Below, in pieces: positions 49,215 through 58,305 of a stretch of DNA of 64,000 bases (the stretch's first letter is position 1; every line of letters starts with the position of its first letter). The notes beneath the pieces are model-generated. The model was not told the DNA's origin. It saw only the letters and a program-made list of their open reading frames with translations, and ran no database searches. Source of the DNA: Ruminococcus flavefaciens (GTDB lineage: Bacteria > Bacillota > Clostridia > Oscillospirales > Ruminococcaceae); contig DFJW01000077.1 of assembly GCA_002373775.1 (NCBI GenBank), positions 1 through 64,000 of the forward strand, written 5' to 3'. The translations under genes were made by a program, and so were the position numbers.

Positions 49215-49952
49215 TCACAGCACGATATAGTCACTGCTGGAATATCCTGTGACTCCGTTATAAGAGACAACGAACCAACCGTCTGTAGAACCGTTTATAA
49301 TGACTGTTTCGCCATTTGGTATTGAGCCGATAATGGTGCCGGACATCGAAGGAAAGCTGCGGATATTCAGACCGCTGCCGTCGGTGATGACAGTTCCCCA
49401 ACGTACAGCGCCGGCAGGGATGAAAGGTATCCCGAAGTAATCGCAGAGCGACACAGCGAGATTCTTTGCGATAGTGCCGAGATTGTTTTTCAGCCATGCC
49501 TCGTCAGCGAAATTATCATGGTATCCTATTTCACAGAGCACAGCAACAGCCTTGGTACGCAGTACTTCTCCGAGCGTAGAAGTGGGGACAGCCCTCACCT
49601 TGTCCGGAAGAGGGTATATGGACCTCATGTTATTGGCGATGATATCAGCCAGTTTCTCACTGTATCTGCTTCTGGGGGCGAAGTATATGTCAACACCTCT
49701 TAGTCTTCCGGCAAGGTTTTCCGGAGCCGCATTTGAATGGAGCGCGAGGTGGACATCGTATTCTCCGCTGTTTGAATCCGCGATAGCGCCGTTCACATTT
49801 CTCGCCGGATCGTTTCTGACGTATTCTATACCAGAAGAACGCAGATACGGTTCAAGCCGGTCTGCGAGCAGATTCATGTATTGTTCTTCATTGCCTTCAG
49901 TGGCATACTGATTCCATTCCTGAGTAGAGGGACTTAAAAATACCTTTGGCAT
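49215..49952 (-). CDS. N-acetylmuramoyl-L-alanine amidase with SH3 domain
   Basis: 245 residues: an Amidase_3 zinc domain (to about residue 172) with VFLSPSTQEWNQYA start, HLALHSNAAPE carrying the zinc His, and VAVLCEIGYHDN carrying the catalytic Glu; then an SH3_3 domain (NIRSFPSMSGTIIGSIPNG) for wall binding. There is no signal peptide. Amidases of this type without export signals, such as Bacillus CwlC, are released by mother-cell lysis, which fits a sporulating organism, but the comparison is mine. AAGGAAGGT precedes the ATG at 49952. Confidence 0.88.
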   Translation of the reverse strand: MPKVFLSPSTQEWNQYATEGNEEQYMNLLADRLEPYLRSSGIEYVRNDPARNVNGAIADSNSGEYDVHLALHSNAAPENLAGRLRGVDIYFAPRSRYSEKLADIIANNMRSIYPLPDKVRAVPTSTLGEVLRTKAVAVLCEIGYHDNFADEAWLKNNLGTIAKNLAVSLCDYFGIPFIPAGAVRWGTVITDGSGLNIRSFPSMSGTIIGSIPNGETVIINGSTDGWFVVSYNGVTGYSSSDYIVL

Positions 49953-50027
49953 AATTACCTTCCTTTCATGGAGAATAGAGCATAGCCCTAAAGATATATT
50001 ATGCCGCAGGTGCATGAGCTGTGCGTG

Positions 50028-51194
50028 TCAGATACCGCGTATCAGCTCATCATAAACGACGGAACTGATCTCAGCTGCCTGCGAAGTTGTACCTGCGCCG
50101 CAAATCTGAGTGAAATAGAGTACAGCGATCCTGTTGGAAATATCGGCACAGAAATAAGTGCCTGTCCAGCCGTCCCAGCCAAATTCTCCCTTGCAAGTGC
50201 GGATATCAGATTTTTCAGGTCTGGTCATCACTCTCATAAGGCATCCGTAGTTATATCCGGAGAGCCTGTCCCAGAGACACGCCTGCTGAGTTTCCCCGAG
50301 TTTAGGCTCTGTCATGAAACGGACAGCGTCTGAGCTGAGTATGTGTTTTCCCTCGAATACTCCGCCGCCGGTCAGCATGCGGACGAATCTTGCATAGTCG
50401 TCGATAGTGGAAACGAGACCGGCACCGCCGGATTCAAAAGCAGGCGGCGCAGAGTAATCGGTAAGTCCGAGATAATTACCGTGATCTTCGCCCAGACCAT
50501 TTTTCTGCCATGAATAGAGTTTCGTGAACCTTGAAATCTTTTCTTGCGGAACGTAGAATCCCGTATCATTCATTCCCAGCGGATCAAAGAGGTATTTCCG
50601 GAGAAACTGACTGAATCTCATACCTGATGCCTGTTCGCAGATACCGCCGAGAATGTCAGCGGAAATGCCGTAATCCCATTTGCTGCCGGGGGCGAATCTG
50701 AGAGGGATACCTGCTGCACGCCGGCAGAATCCTTCCGTACTCAGCGGCATCCCGTTCTGCTGTCCCTCTATTATCTGATCGAAGAGCTTGCCGGCAGCTT
50801 CAACTGAGGGATCGCCGACATTGGCGTAGGGGATACCGGAAGTCATGGTCAGCAGATGAAGGATAGTGACTTTATCAGCGCAAGGGACTATCTTCCCGTC
50901 ATCGCTGAGCTGATACATGTCTGAGTATTCCGGAAAATACTTTGATACCGGATCAGAGGGCGAGAGTTTCCCCATATCCGTCAGCAGCATAACGGCAGCC
51001 GCAGTGATCGGTTTTGAAAGTGAGAAAAGGCGGAAAATGCTGTCTCTCTTCATAGCGACGCCGCCGGCTCTGTCAGCGTGACCATTTGCGCCGAAGAACA
51101 GCTCATCATCGCCTTTCAGGACAAGACATAAAGCGCCTATACTTTCACCGCGTGAGGAAGCGGCATCCATAATTGAATTGATCTTGTCATTCAT
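50028..51194 (-). CDS. Serine hydrolase, class C beta-lactamase/EstB-like
   Basis: 388 residues of the beta-lactamase-related fold. SxxK is SLSK in FRLFSLSKPITA (near residue 58); the Tyr of the YxN motif is in WDYGISADILGG near 176; the third motif region is FGWDGWTGTYF near 343. All residues of the active site appear to be present. No signal peptide is visible, so it is probably a cytosolic esterase or peptidase rather than a resistance enzyme. AAGGTGAT precedes the ATG. It lies 75 bases upstream of the amidase on the same strand. Confidence 0.88.
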   Translation of the reverse strand: MNDKINSIMDAASSRGESIGALCLVLKGDDELFFGANGHADRAGGVAMKRDSIFRLFSLSKPITAAAVMLLTDMGKLSPSDPVSKYFPEYSDMYQLSDDGKIVPCADKVTILHLLTMTSGIPYANVGDPSVEAAGKLFDQIIEGQQNGMPLSTEGFCRRAAGIPLRFAPGSKWDYGISADILGGICEQASGMRFSQFLRKYLFDPLGMNDTGFYVPQEKISRFTKLYSWQKNGLGEDHGNYLGLTDYSAPPAFESGGAGLVSTIDDYARFVRMLTGGGVFEGKHILSSDAVRFMTEPKLGETQQACLWDRLSGYNYGCLMRVMTRPEKSDIRTCKGEFGWDGWTGTYFCADISNRIAVLYFTQICGAGTTSQAAEISSVVYDELIRGI

Positions 51195-51240
51195 AATATC
51201 ACCTTAATATAGAAAAAGATTGAAATATATGTAAAATCTA

Positions 51241-51269
51241 TTGATTTTTGCCATTTAAAGTGCTACAAT
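51241..51269 (+). promoter_or_regulatory. Promoter of the prephenate dehydrogenase gene
   Basis: -35 TTGATT (51241-51246), 17-bp spacer, -10 TACAAT (51264-51269). Confidence 0.78.
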
Positions 51270-51302
51270 ATAAACATAATACAGAAATAAAGGAGTATGA
51301 AC

Positions 51303-52154
51303 ATGAAAATACTTGTAGTCGGACTTGGACTCATCGGCGGATCAATGTGCAAGGCGATGAAGAAATATACTTACCATACGATAGTTGGCAGTGATCTCAA
51401 CCGTGACATTGAATATGCTGCACTCAGAGATGTAGCTATCGACGAGACATTCAGCGGAAGCTTTGAAGGCATAGAACTCGTTATCATCGCACTTTTCCCG
51501 GAAGCAGCAGAGCGTTTTCTGCGTGAAAATGCAGAAAAAATTGGAGAGGGGACGCTCATAACTGATGTCTGCGGAATAAAGGGCGAATTCAGCAAACGCA
51601 TGAAAAAGATATCCGAAGACCACGGAATGAGGTATCTTGGCATACATCCTATGGCAGGAAAGGAATTCGGCGGCTACTATAACAGTTCAGCTGATCTTTT
51701 CCAGAAGGCGAACTTCATAGTTGCCCCTTTCGAAGACAGCACTCAGGAAGATATAGAGACGCTGAAAAGGCTCTCTACAGAGATAGGTGCTGGCAAGATA
51801 GTGATAACATCGCCTGAGAATCATGATAAAATGATAGCCTACACCTCTCAGCTTGCACACATAGTATCCAGCGCATATGTCAAGAGCCCCGAACTTGGAC
51901 TTGAATGCGGATTCAGCGGAGGAAGCTTTCAGGATATGACGAGGATCGCGACAATGAACGAGAAGATGTGGACTGATCTGTTCATGCAGAACCGTGAGCA
52001 CCTCCAGTACGAACTTGAACTGCTCATTGCAAATCTGAATAAATACGCAGATGCTCTCCGTGATTCAGATGCTGAGAAAATGCGTGCGCTCATAGCAGAG
52101 GGCCGCGAACTGAAGGAGGACAATCTCCGTCACCGTGTCGGGCAGCCTAACTGA
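51303..52154 (+). CDS. tyrA: Prephenate dehydrogenase
   Basis: 283 residues; oxidatively decarboxylates prephenate to 4-hydroxyphenylpyruvate for tyrosine synthesis. The N-terminal NAD-binding domain starts MKILVVGLGLIGGSMCKAM (GxGxxG), and the active-site block is LGIHPMAGKEFGGYYN with the catalytic His. TSQLAHIVSSAY and SGGSFQDMTRIA follow in the helical dimerisation domain. No ACT domain is present, so tyrosine feedback may be absent. The start is the ATG 7 bases after AAAGGAG; an ATG six bases earlier is too close. It overlaps the RluA gene by 8 bases, tail to tail. Confidence 0.93.
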   Translation: MKILVVGLGLIGGSMCKAMKKYTYHTIVGSDLNRDIEYAALRDVAIDETFSGSFEGIELVIIALFPEAAERFLRENAEKIGEGTLITDVCGIKGEFSKRMKKISEDHGMRYLGIHPMAGKEFGGYYNSSADLFQKANFIVAPFEDSTQEDIETLKRLSTEIGAGKIVITSPENHDKMIAYTSQLAHIVSSAYVKSPELGLECGFSGGSFQDMTRIATMNEKMWTDLFMQNREHLQYELELLIANLNKYADALRDSDAEKMRALIAEGRELKEDNLRHRVGQPN

Positions 52155-53106
52155 TCCTGTCCGGAAAGAATCTTTTTTCAAAATCCGGGATCGGTGCGTT
52201 CACTTTAAGAGAATTCAGTCTGCTCAGCGGAGAATCCGCCGGAAGCTCAAATCTGAGAGAATAAGCGCATAAGGTCTGATAGAAAACACCGGCTCGTTTG
52301 TTGGCTGATATGTTCCCGTACTTGCCGTCGCCCAGTACAGGACAACCTATATGTGCGAGATGAGCGCGTATCTGGTGAGTCCTGCCTGTGAAAAGAGTGA
52401 CTTCCGTCAGAGCGAGCGTCCCATTTTTTTCAAGCACCCGGATGCCAGTCCTGATAGGCTTGAAACCTTCAAGCGGCTCATCTGAAATGCGGACGATATT
52501 TCTGCCCTCATCCTTCCGGTGATATGCTTCAAGGATCATCTTGTCTTTTTTTGGCGAAGACACCGTGATACAGTGGTATATTTTATGTATATTTCCGTCG
52601 CGGATAGCAGAATTCAGCTCACGGAGGGCAGCGGCATTTTTGGCAGCTGTGACCAGTCCGCAGGTATTGCGGTCAAGACGGCTGCAAAGAGCCGGAGCAA
52701 AGGAGTTTTCCGAGGAGGGGACATATTCCTTCTTGTCATAAAGGTAATGCTTGATGCGGTCGATAAGAGTATCTTTGCTGCCGCTGCCGGGATGAGAATC
52801 TATCCCGAGCGGTTTGTTGACAATAATAATGTCATCATCTTCATAGATGACGGATAACTCAGCCGGGACATCAAGGAAACTCATATCAGCAGCCTTGCCT
52901 GAAGCGAGTTCATCCTTTACATAAACGCACAGCCTGTCGCCTTCAGAGAGCATAGCGGCTATGTCGCATCTTTTCCCGTTCAGCTTGACATCTTTTTTTC
53001 TGAAAAGGCGGTACATCATGCTTTTCGGGAGATCCGGCAGAGCTTTTGCGATGAATTTATCGGCACGCTGACCGCTGTCATTTTTACTTATTAAAAATTC
53101 TTTCAT
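52147..53106 (-). CDS. RluA-family pseudouridine synthase
   Basis: 319 residues. An N-terminal S4 RNA-binding domain (QRADKFIAKALPDLPKSMMYRLFRKKDVKLNGKR, quoted by its blocks ADKFIAKAL and KKDVKLNG) is followed by the RluA catalytic domain, in which the nucleophile Asp is in SRLDRNTCGL. GRTHQIRAHLAHIGCPVLGD is the typical C-terminal signature. It modifies uridines in rRNA, most like RluC/RluD in build; the exact sites cannot be told. Its ATG is preceded only by AAAGGTT. Confidence 0.93.
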   Translation of the reverse strand: MKEFLISKNDSGQRADKFIAKALPDLPKSMMYRLFRKKDVKLNGKRCDIAAMLSEGDRLCVYVKDELASGKAADMSFLDVPAELSVIYEDDDIIIVNKPLGIDSHPGSGSKDTLIDRIKHYLYDKKEYVPSSENSFAPALCSRLDRNTCGLVTAAKNAAALRELNSAIRDGNIHKIYHCITVSSPKKDKMILEAYHRKDEGRNIVRISDEPLEGFKPIRTGIRVLEKNGTLALTEVTLFTGRTHQIRAHLAHIGCPVLGDGKYGNISANKRAGVFYQTLCAYSLRFELPADSPLSRLNSLKVNAPIPDFEKRFFPDRIS

Positions 53107-53223
53107 AATTCAGTAACCTTTAAGAGATCATTTTTTGAATATGTAAAATGCCTAAAACCAATTATGCATTTTTGATGTTTTGTACAAATTTACAAGGATT
53201 GTTTGTTTTTTTTATTTCAACTG

Positions 53224-53252
53224 TTGCAATTTGTTCAAAAGCATGTTATAAT
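53224..53252 (+). promoter_or_regulatory. Promoter of the tandem GH25 gene
   Basis: -35 TTGCAA (53224-53229), 17-bp spacer, -10 TATAAT (53247-53252). An eight-T run and other AT-rich tracts lie just upstream and could act as an UP element. The rest of 53107-53332 holds no gene that I can support. Confidence 0.8.
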
Positions 53253-53332
53253 TTGGTAAAATAGACATGGGGGATATTAACCGTTTTGTAATCATTGCAA
53301 AAAACGATTATTAAAAAGGAGTTTGATGAGAA

Positions 53333-54910
53333 ATGAAGCATTCAGCAAAGGTACTCTCAGCAGTACTTTCCTGCACCTTTGCCGTTTCAGTCGTTTCTTC
53401 CGCATCATTCGTGACTGCGTTTGCTGACGACGTTGAAACTGCTAATATTTATGATAACACAATTTCAGCAGAAAGTAAAGAGGTTTCTGATGAGACTGAG
53501 ACCACAGCACAGTCTACAGAAGAGTCAGAAGAACTCACTACTGAAGTACCGTTCAATGTATTTGATATCTATAACGCACATATGGCAGCGCAGATGCCTG
53601 AGATACCGGTTTACAGACAGGCAAAGGGCATCGACGTTTCCCAGTGGCAGCCTACAGTTGACTGGAATGCAGTAAAGGCAAGCGGTATAGAGTTTGCGAT
53701 AATCCGTTCCGGATACGGCAAATATGTTTCACAGGAAGATCCGAAGTTCGATGAGCATATGAAAGGCGCTCAGGCAGCAGGACTCAACTGCGGCACATAC
53801 TGGTACAGTTACGCACTGACTGTGGAAGATGCCTATCAGGAAGCGGAAGCATGCTATCAGATAATAAAGGATTACGATTTTACATATCCGGTATATTTTG
53901 ATATCGAAGATTCTTCCCAGAAGTATCTTTCAACAGCGCAGGTATCGGCTATAATCGAAGCATTCTGCTCCACACTTCAGGCAAAGGGATATTATGTCGG
54001 ACTTTACAGCTATGCGAGCTTCCTGAATACAAGGGTGCTTGATTCAGTTCTGGATAAGTACGATGTTTGGGTAGCACATTTTGGTGTAAGCAAACCCGAT
54101 TACGGAAAAGAATATGAGATGTGGCAGTACAGCAGTACCGGTACAGTAAGCGGCATAAGCGGAGAAGTTGATCTTGATTATTCATACATCAATTATCCCT
54201 ATATCATCTCACCTGATACTTATGTATTACCCGGAGATGAGCCGGCATATACACCTCCTGTAGTAACACAGCCTGCACCGAAATCCAGCGTTGTAGCTAA
54301 CGGAATCGACGTTTCGGTATGGCAGGGCGAAGTGGACTGGAAGCAGGTAGCCTCCACAGGCACAGATTATGCGATAATCCGTGCAGGATACGGCAGATAC
54401 GCATCACAGAAGGACAAGTATTTCGACGCAAATATCAAGGGTGCCAAAGCGGCAGGACTTGACGTAGGCGTATACTGGTACAGTTATGCGGAGTCACCGG
54501 CTGATGCAGTTAAGGAAGCTGAAGCATGCTATTCTGTAATAGCAGGACAGAAGCTTGAATATCCCGTATACTTTGACCTTGAAGATCCTTCTATCACCGG
54601 AAAGAGCAACAGCGAGCTTACAGCGATAGCAGAAGCGTTCTGTTCATATCTTGAGAGCAAGGGCTACTATGTCGGCATCGCAAGTTATTCGAATTTCCTG
54701 AATACTAAGCTCAACGCAGAGGTATTCGATAAGTATGATGTATGGGTAGCGAGTTATGGTGTAAGCAATCCGGCATTCTCCAGAAACTACGGTATGTGGC
54801 AGTATGCCAATGACGGAAAGGTCAAGGGTATCAACGGATCAGTAGATCTTGATTACAGCTATCTTGATTTCCCGTCACTCATGAATCAGTTCCATCTGAA
54901 TGGATATTGA
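53333..54910 (+). CDS. Secreted lysozyme with two GH25 domains
   Basis: 525 residues: signal peptide to about residue 31, a Thr/Glu-rich linker to about 95, then two complete glycoside hydrolase 25 domains (about 97-290 and 322-520) joined by a Pro-rich linker. GH25 enzymes cut the beta-1,4 bond between N-acetylmuramic acid and N-acetylglucosamine. Catalytic residues are in both copies: Asp101 with Asp190/Glu192 (DIED) and Asp326 with Asp415/Glu417 (DLED). The two copies are clearly a duplication (GYYVGLYSYASFLNT against GYYVGIASYSNFLNT). No separate wall-binding domain exists; the copies may serve that purpose. AAGGAG precedes the ATG. Confidence 0.93.
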   Translation: MKHSAKVLSAVLSCTFAVSVVSSASFVTAFADDVETANIYDNTISAESKEVSDETETTAQSTEESEELTTEVPFNVFDIYNAHMAAQMPEIPVYRQAKGIDVSQWQPTVDWNAVKASGIEFAIIRSGYGKYVSQEDPKFDEHMKGAQAAGLNCGTYWYSYALTVEDAYQEAEACYQIIKDYDFTYPVYFDIEDSSQKYLSTAQVSAIIEAFCSTLQAKGYYVGLYSYASFLNTRVLDSVLDKYDVWVAHFGVSKPDYGKEYEMWQYSSTGTVSGISGEVDLDYSYINYPYIISPDTYVLPGDEPAYTPPVVTQPAPKSSVVANGIDVSVWQGEVDWKQVASTGTDYAIIRAGYGRYASQKDKYFDANIKGAKAAGLDVGVYWYSYAESPADAVKEAEACYSVIAGQKLEYPVYFDLEDPSITGKSNSELTAIAEAFCSYLESKGYYVGIASYSNFLNTKLNAEVFDKYDVWVASYGVSNPAFSRNYGMWQYANDGKVKGINGSVDLDYSYLDFPSLMNQFHLNGY

Positions 54911-54924
54911 TATCCGTCATCATC

Positions 54925-54957
54925 GGCTGCTGCATTTTGCAGCAGCCTTGTTTTTGT
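54925..54957 (+). terminator. Terminator of the GH25 gene
   Basis: Arms GGCTGCTGCA/TGCAGCAGCC followed by TTGTTTTTGTGTT. Confidence 0.88.
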
Positions 54958-54971
54958 GTTAGGAAGGTAAT

Positions 54972-57900
54972 ATGGTAGAAATAATTATCGGTCAGGCTGG
55001 AAGCGGCAAGACCACACTCATGTTTGAAAGGATAGCCTCCGGCAAAGCAGAGCAGTACATAATCGTACCGGAGCAGTACTCCTACGAATTTGATAAGACG
55101 CTTTACGAATATCTTGGAGCAGAGCGTTTCAACAAGCTGTTTTCGCTGAGTTTTACAAGTCTGGCGAGACAGCTTTTCCAGATATACGGCGATCCCGGCA
55201 GAAAAGGCGAATATGCTGATGAAATGTCGAGGATGATACTGATATACATGGCTATAGACAAGGCACGCAGCAGTCCTGATTCTCTGAAATGTTTCAGCCG
55301 CCGCAGTTCTCACAGCGGATTTGCCGAAGAAATGTTGGAACTCATATCCGACCTCAGACGTTCCGGAACGGATCCTGAGGAACTGCTGGCAAGAGCGCAG
55401 CTGCTTGAAAAGCGCCTTGCAGACAAGGCAGCAGATACAGCGCTGATCTATGCAGAGTACGAGCGTCTGATGAAGGAACACGGCTATAAAGACGAACTTG
55501 ACAACGTTCGTGAAGCCGCGAAACTTGCGGCACTTCACCGCTGTTTTGAAGGCACGGAAATATATATAGACGAGTTTGAAAGCTTCAACGGCGATCAGCT
55601 TGACATGCTTCGCATCATGATATCATCAGCAGACAATATCACCATAACGCTCAGGACGGATGATGTTACCGCCGGTGAATTCACACTGTTCGAGACGGTG
55701 AATGACACATACAGACGGATAACAGATATCTGCCGTGAATCCGGGAAGGAATACAGGATCACCGACTGCGGCAGCGGTAAACGTTTTCGCTATCCCGAAC
55801 TGGGATATCTCAGCGGCAGGATACTGCGTAATCTCAGACCTGAGCCTGCATCTGCACCTTCACCGGAGCACATCCGCATTTTCGAAGCCCGTGATATGTA
55901 CGCGGAAGCTGAGTATGTCTGCGCAACGATAAAGCGTCTTGTCTGCAATGAGAGCGGACTGAAATACAAGGATATCGCAGTGATCTCAAATGACATAAAC
56001 GCCTATGCAGAAGTATTCAGAGCTGCATTTGACAGATATGACATTCCGTACTTTCTCAGTACAGAGCGTTCGGTAGCGCACACGCCCATAATGGTATACA
56101 TAAACGCTCTTCTCGACATTCTCAACTCGCGCAGGTTCCGTTCAGAGCATATATTCCGGCTTCTAAAATGCGGACTGACGGAAGCCGACATATCCGACAT
56201 CTCACTTCTGGAGAATTACTGCTATAAATGGGGGATAGACGGCGACATGTGGCTCAGTCCCTTCACAGCAGAGGATCCACAGCTGAAAAAGATCGAGCAG
56301 CTGCGTTCAACAGTAGCAATGCCGCTGTACGAACTGAAAAAGAGGGTATCACGCAAAGGAACGGACGCGCAGAAGATATGTGCATTTCTTTACGAACATC
56401 TCGTAAAGAGCAAGGCAGAACGCTGCGTATCGGTCCTCATGGACAAGCTGATCCGTACTGACAGGGATTACGATGCCTCAGAGCTGAAACGTCTCTGGAG
56501 CTGTCTCATAGATATCCTTGACAGCATAAGTGAGACACTGACCGGCAGCGATGCTGACTTTGCCGAAGTATCAAGGATAATGCGTTCCATGATAGGCAGG
56601 ATAACCTATTCCGTACCGCCCCAGACACTTGATTCTGTGATAGCAGCATCCTCAAGGAATGCACGTCTCAATGCGCCAAAGGTGATATTCGCAGTTGGTT
56701 CATGTGAAGGAGATTTTCCCAATAATGTCAGTCTGCACGGACTATTCTCAGAGGCGGACAAGCAGAAGCTTGCTGAGGAGGGCATAGAGATAGCCCGTCC
56801 TGTATCCGACCTTATCGCAGCTGAAAGGCTGATAGTATATAAGTCGCTGTCAACAGCATCTGAAAGGCTGTACCTCACATATCCTCTTTCGGACCTTTCC
56901 GGACAGGCGAAATATCCTTCACGGATCATCGACAGCATTATAAGCATGTTCGGAAGAGAAGATATCCGCCTTACGGAAGATGATCTTCCGCCGCATTACT
57001 ATGCCGTAACGCTCCACGCTGCCTACTATCACTACATGCAGCAGCGCAGTTCGCCGAGTGCGTCAGTCGCTTCCATAAAGAAGCTGCTTATGGAAGACAA
57101 CGAGTACAAGCGACGCATCGCGTATGTTCTGACGCGGACCGGGAACAAGCAGGACTATCATATAGACAGCGATATCATGCAGCAGCTGAAAAGTTTTACG
57201 CCGCTCAGGTTGTCATCCACAGATCTGGAAAACTATGATCTGTGTCATTTCAAATACTTCTGTTCGAGCTGTCTGAAACTTAAAGAACTTGAACGTATCG
57301 ACATAGACGCAAGGATAGCCGGTGATCTGACGCACGAATGCTTCCGCGGAATACTTGGTTCACACACCAAAAAAGAGTTCATATCCATGAGTTATGACGA
57401 TATCCGACAGGAAATTAATAACTGTGCAAGGAAGTACTGTGACGATAAGCTTGCGGGAGAATTCGGAAAGACAGCGAAATTCGGACTTATACTTGATAAA
57501 CTCAAAACACGCATGGCAGGAGTATTCCTGCACACCCAGCAGTCGCTCATGGCATCGGATTTCGTACCGGACAAGTACGAACTGAACCTGCGTGATGAAC
57601 ACTCGGTTATCCTGCCATTCGGAGGCGGATATGATCTGAGTTTCGGCGGTATAGTGGACAGAGCAGACGTCTGCCGTATAGACGGCAAGGATTATGTCCG
57701 TATAATCGACTACAAGAGCAGCCGCAAAGAGATCACAGCCGAGACTCTTGCAGGCGGTATAAATCTCCAGATGCTGCTATATCTGTTTGCATCAACAGAT
57801 GAAGGCGGGATATACGAAAGCTATCAGCCGGCAGGAGTGCTGTATTCACCTCTACAGGTCTCGGAGGTCAGCCTTGAAGCACATCGTGTCGATAGCATGA

Positions 57901-58304
57901 ACAGTACCGCAGTGAACAGTGCTCTGAAAACGTCCGGACTCGTACTCGGTGAGAACAGTGTAATAAATGCTATGGACAAGAACGGCAAGGGCGTGTACAT
58001 ACCTGTAAAAATGAGCAGTGACGGAGTTCCGGACAAGAGATCCAGCTGCATAACATCTGAAGGAATGAAGCTGCTGAAGGAGTACACCTACCGTACTCTC
58101 ACAGATATGGCAGGCTCTCTTCTTTCCGGAGATGCCGAAGCAGTACCCATGATGATCGGAAAGAGCGATCCGTGCAGCTATTGCAGCTACATCAACATAT
58201 GCGACAATTCACTTCGCACTCGTTACAGGCTTCCGGAAGCCGGGCGCATGGAAGAAGCGGAAGCTATACTTGCCATGAAATATGACAGAAAGGAGGAGAA
58301 CTGA
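54972..58304 (+). CDS. addB: AddAB helicase-nuclease subunit B
   Basis: 1110 residues, the partner of AddA in double-strand break repair; together they resect ends up to Chi. The N-terminus has Walker A GQAGSGKT (7-14). The C-terminal RecB-type nuclease has IIDYKSSRKE near 912. The Fe-S cluster that clamps the nuclease domain uses an early Cys (Cys757 in DLCHFKYFC) and CSYCSYINIC (Cys1068, 1071, 1077). All features of AddB are present. AGGAAGG precedes the ATG 61 bases after the GH25 gene. addA follows one base later. Confidence 0.95.
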   Translation: MVEIIIGQAGSGKTTLMFERIASGKAEQYIIVPEQYSYEFDKTLYEYLGAERFNKLFSLSFTSLARQLFQIYGDPGRKGEYADEMSRMILIYMAIDKARSSPDSLKCFSRRSSHSGFAEEMLELISDLRRSGTDPEELLARAQLLEKRLADKAADTALIYAEYERLMKEHGYKDELDNVREAAKLAALHRCFEGTEIYIDEFESFNGDQLDMLRIMISSADNITITLRTDDVTAGEFTLFETVNDTYRRITDICRESGKEYRITDCGSGKRFRYPELGYLSGRILRNLRPEPASAPSPEHIRIFEARDMYAEAEYVCATIKRLVCNESGLKYKDIAVISNDINAYAEVFRAAFDRYDIPYFLSTERSVAHTPIMVYINALLDILNSRRFRSEHIFRLLKCGLTEADISDISLLENYCYKWGIDGDMWLSPFTAEDPQLKKIEQLRSTVAMPLYELKKRVSRKGTDAQKICAFLYEHLVKSKAERCVSVLMDKLIRTDRDYDASELKRLWSCLIDILDSISETLTGSDADFAEVSRIMRSMIGRITYSVPPQTLDSVIAASSRNARLNAPKVIFAVGSCEGDFPNNVSLHGLFSEADKQKLAEEGIEIARPVSDLIAAERLIVYKSLSTASERLYLTYPLSDLSGQAKYPSRIIDSIISMFGREDIRLTEDDLPPHYYAVTLHAAYYHYMQQRSSPSASVASIKKLLMEDNEYKRRIAYVLTRTGNKQDYHIDSDIMQQLKSFTPLRLSSTDLENYDLCHFKYFCSSCLKLKELERIDIDARIAGDLTHECFRGILGSHTKKEFISMSYDDIRQEINNCARKYCDDKLAGEFGKTAKFGLILDKLKTRMAGVFLHTQQSLMASDFVPDKYELNLRDEHSVILPFGGGYDLSFGGIVDRADVCRIDGKDYVRIIDYKSSRKEITAETLAGGINLQMLLYLFASTDEGGIYESYQPAGVLYSPLQVSEVSLEAHRVDSMNSTAVNSALKTSGLVLGENSVINAMDKNGKGVYIPVKMSSDGVPDKRSSCITSEGMKLLKEYTYRTLTDMAGSLLSGDAEAVPMMIGKSDPCSYCSYINICDNSLRTRYRLPEAGRMEEAEAILAMKYDRKEEN

Positions 58305-58305
58305 T

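Noticed and set aside
53260..53310. Short frame starting ATGGGGGATATT in the GH25 leader
   Set aside because: No ribosome site precedes it, and it lies within a leader of normal length.
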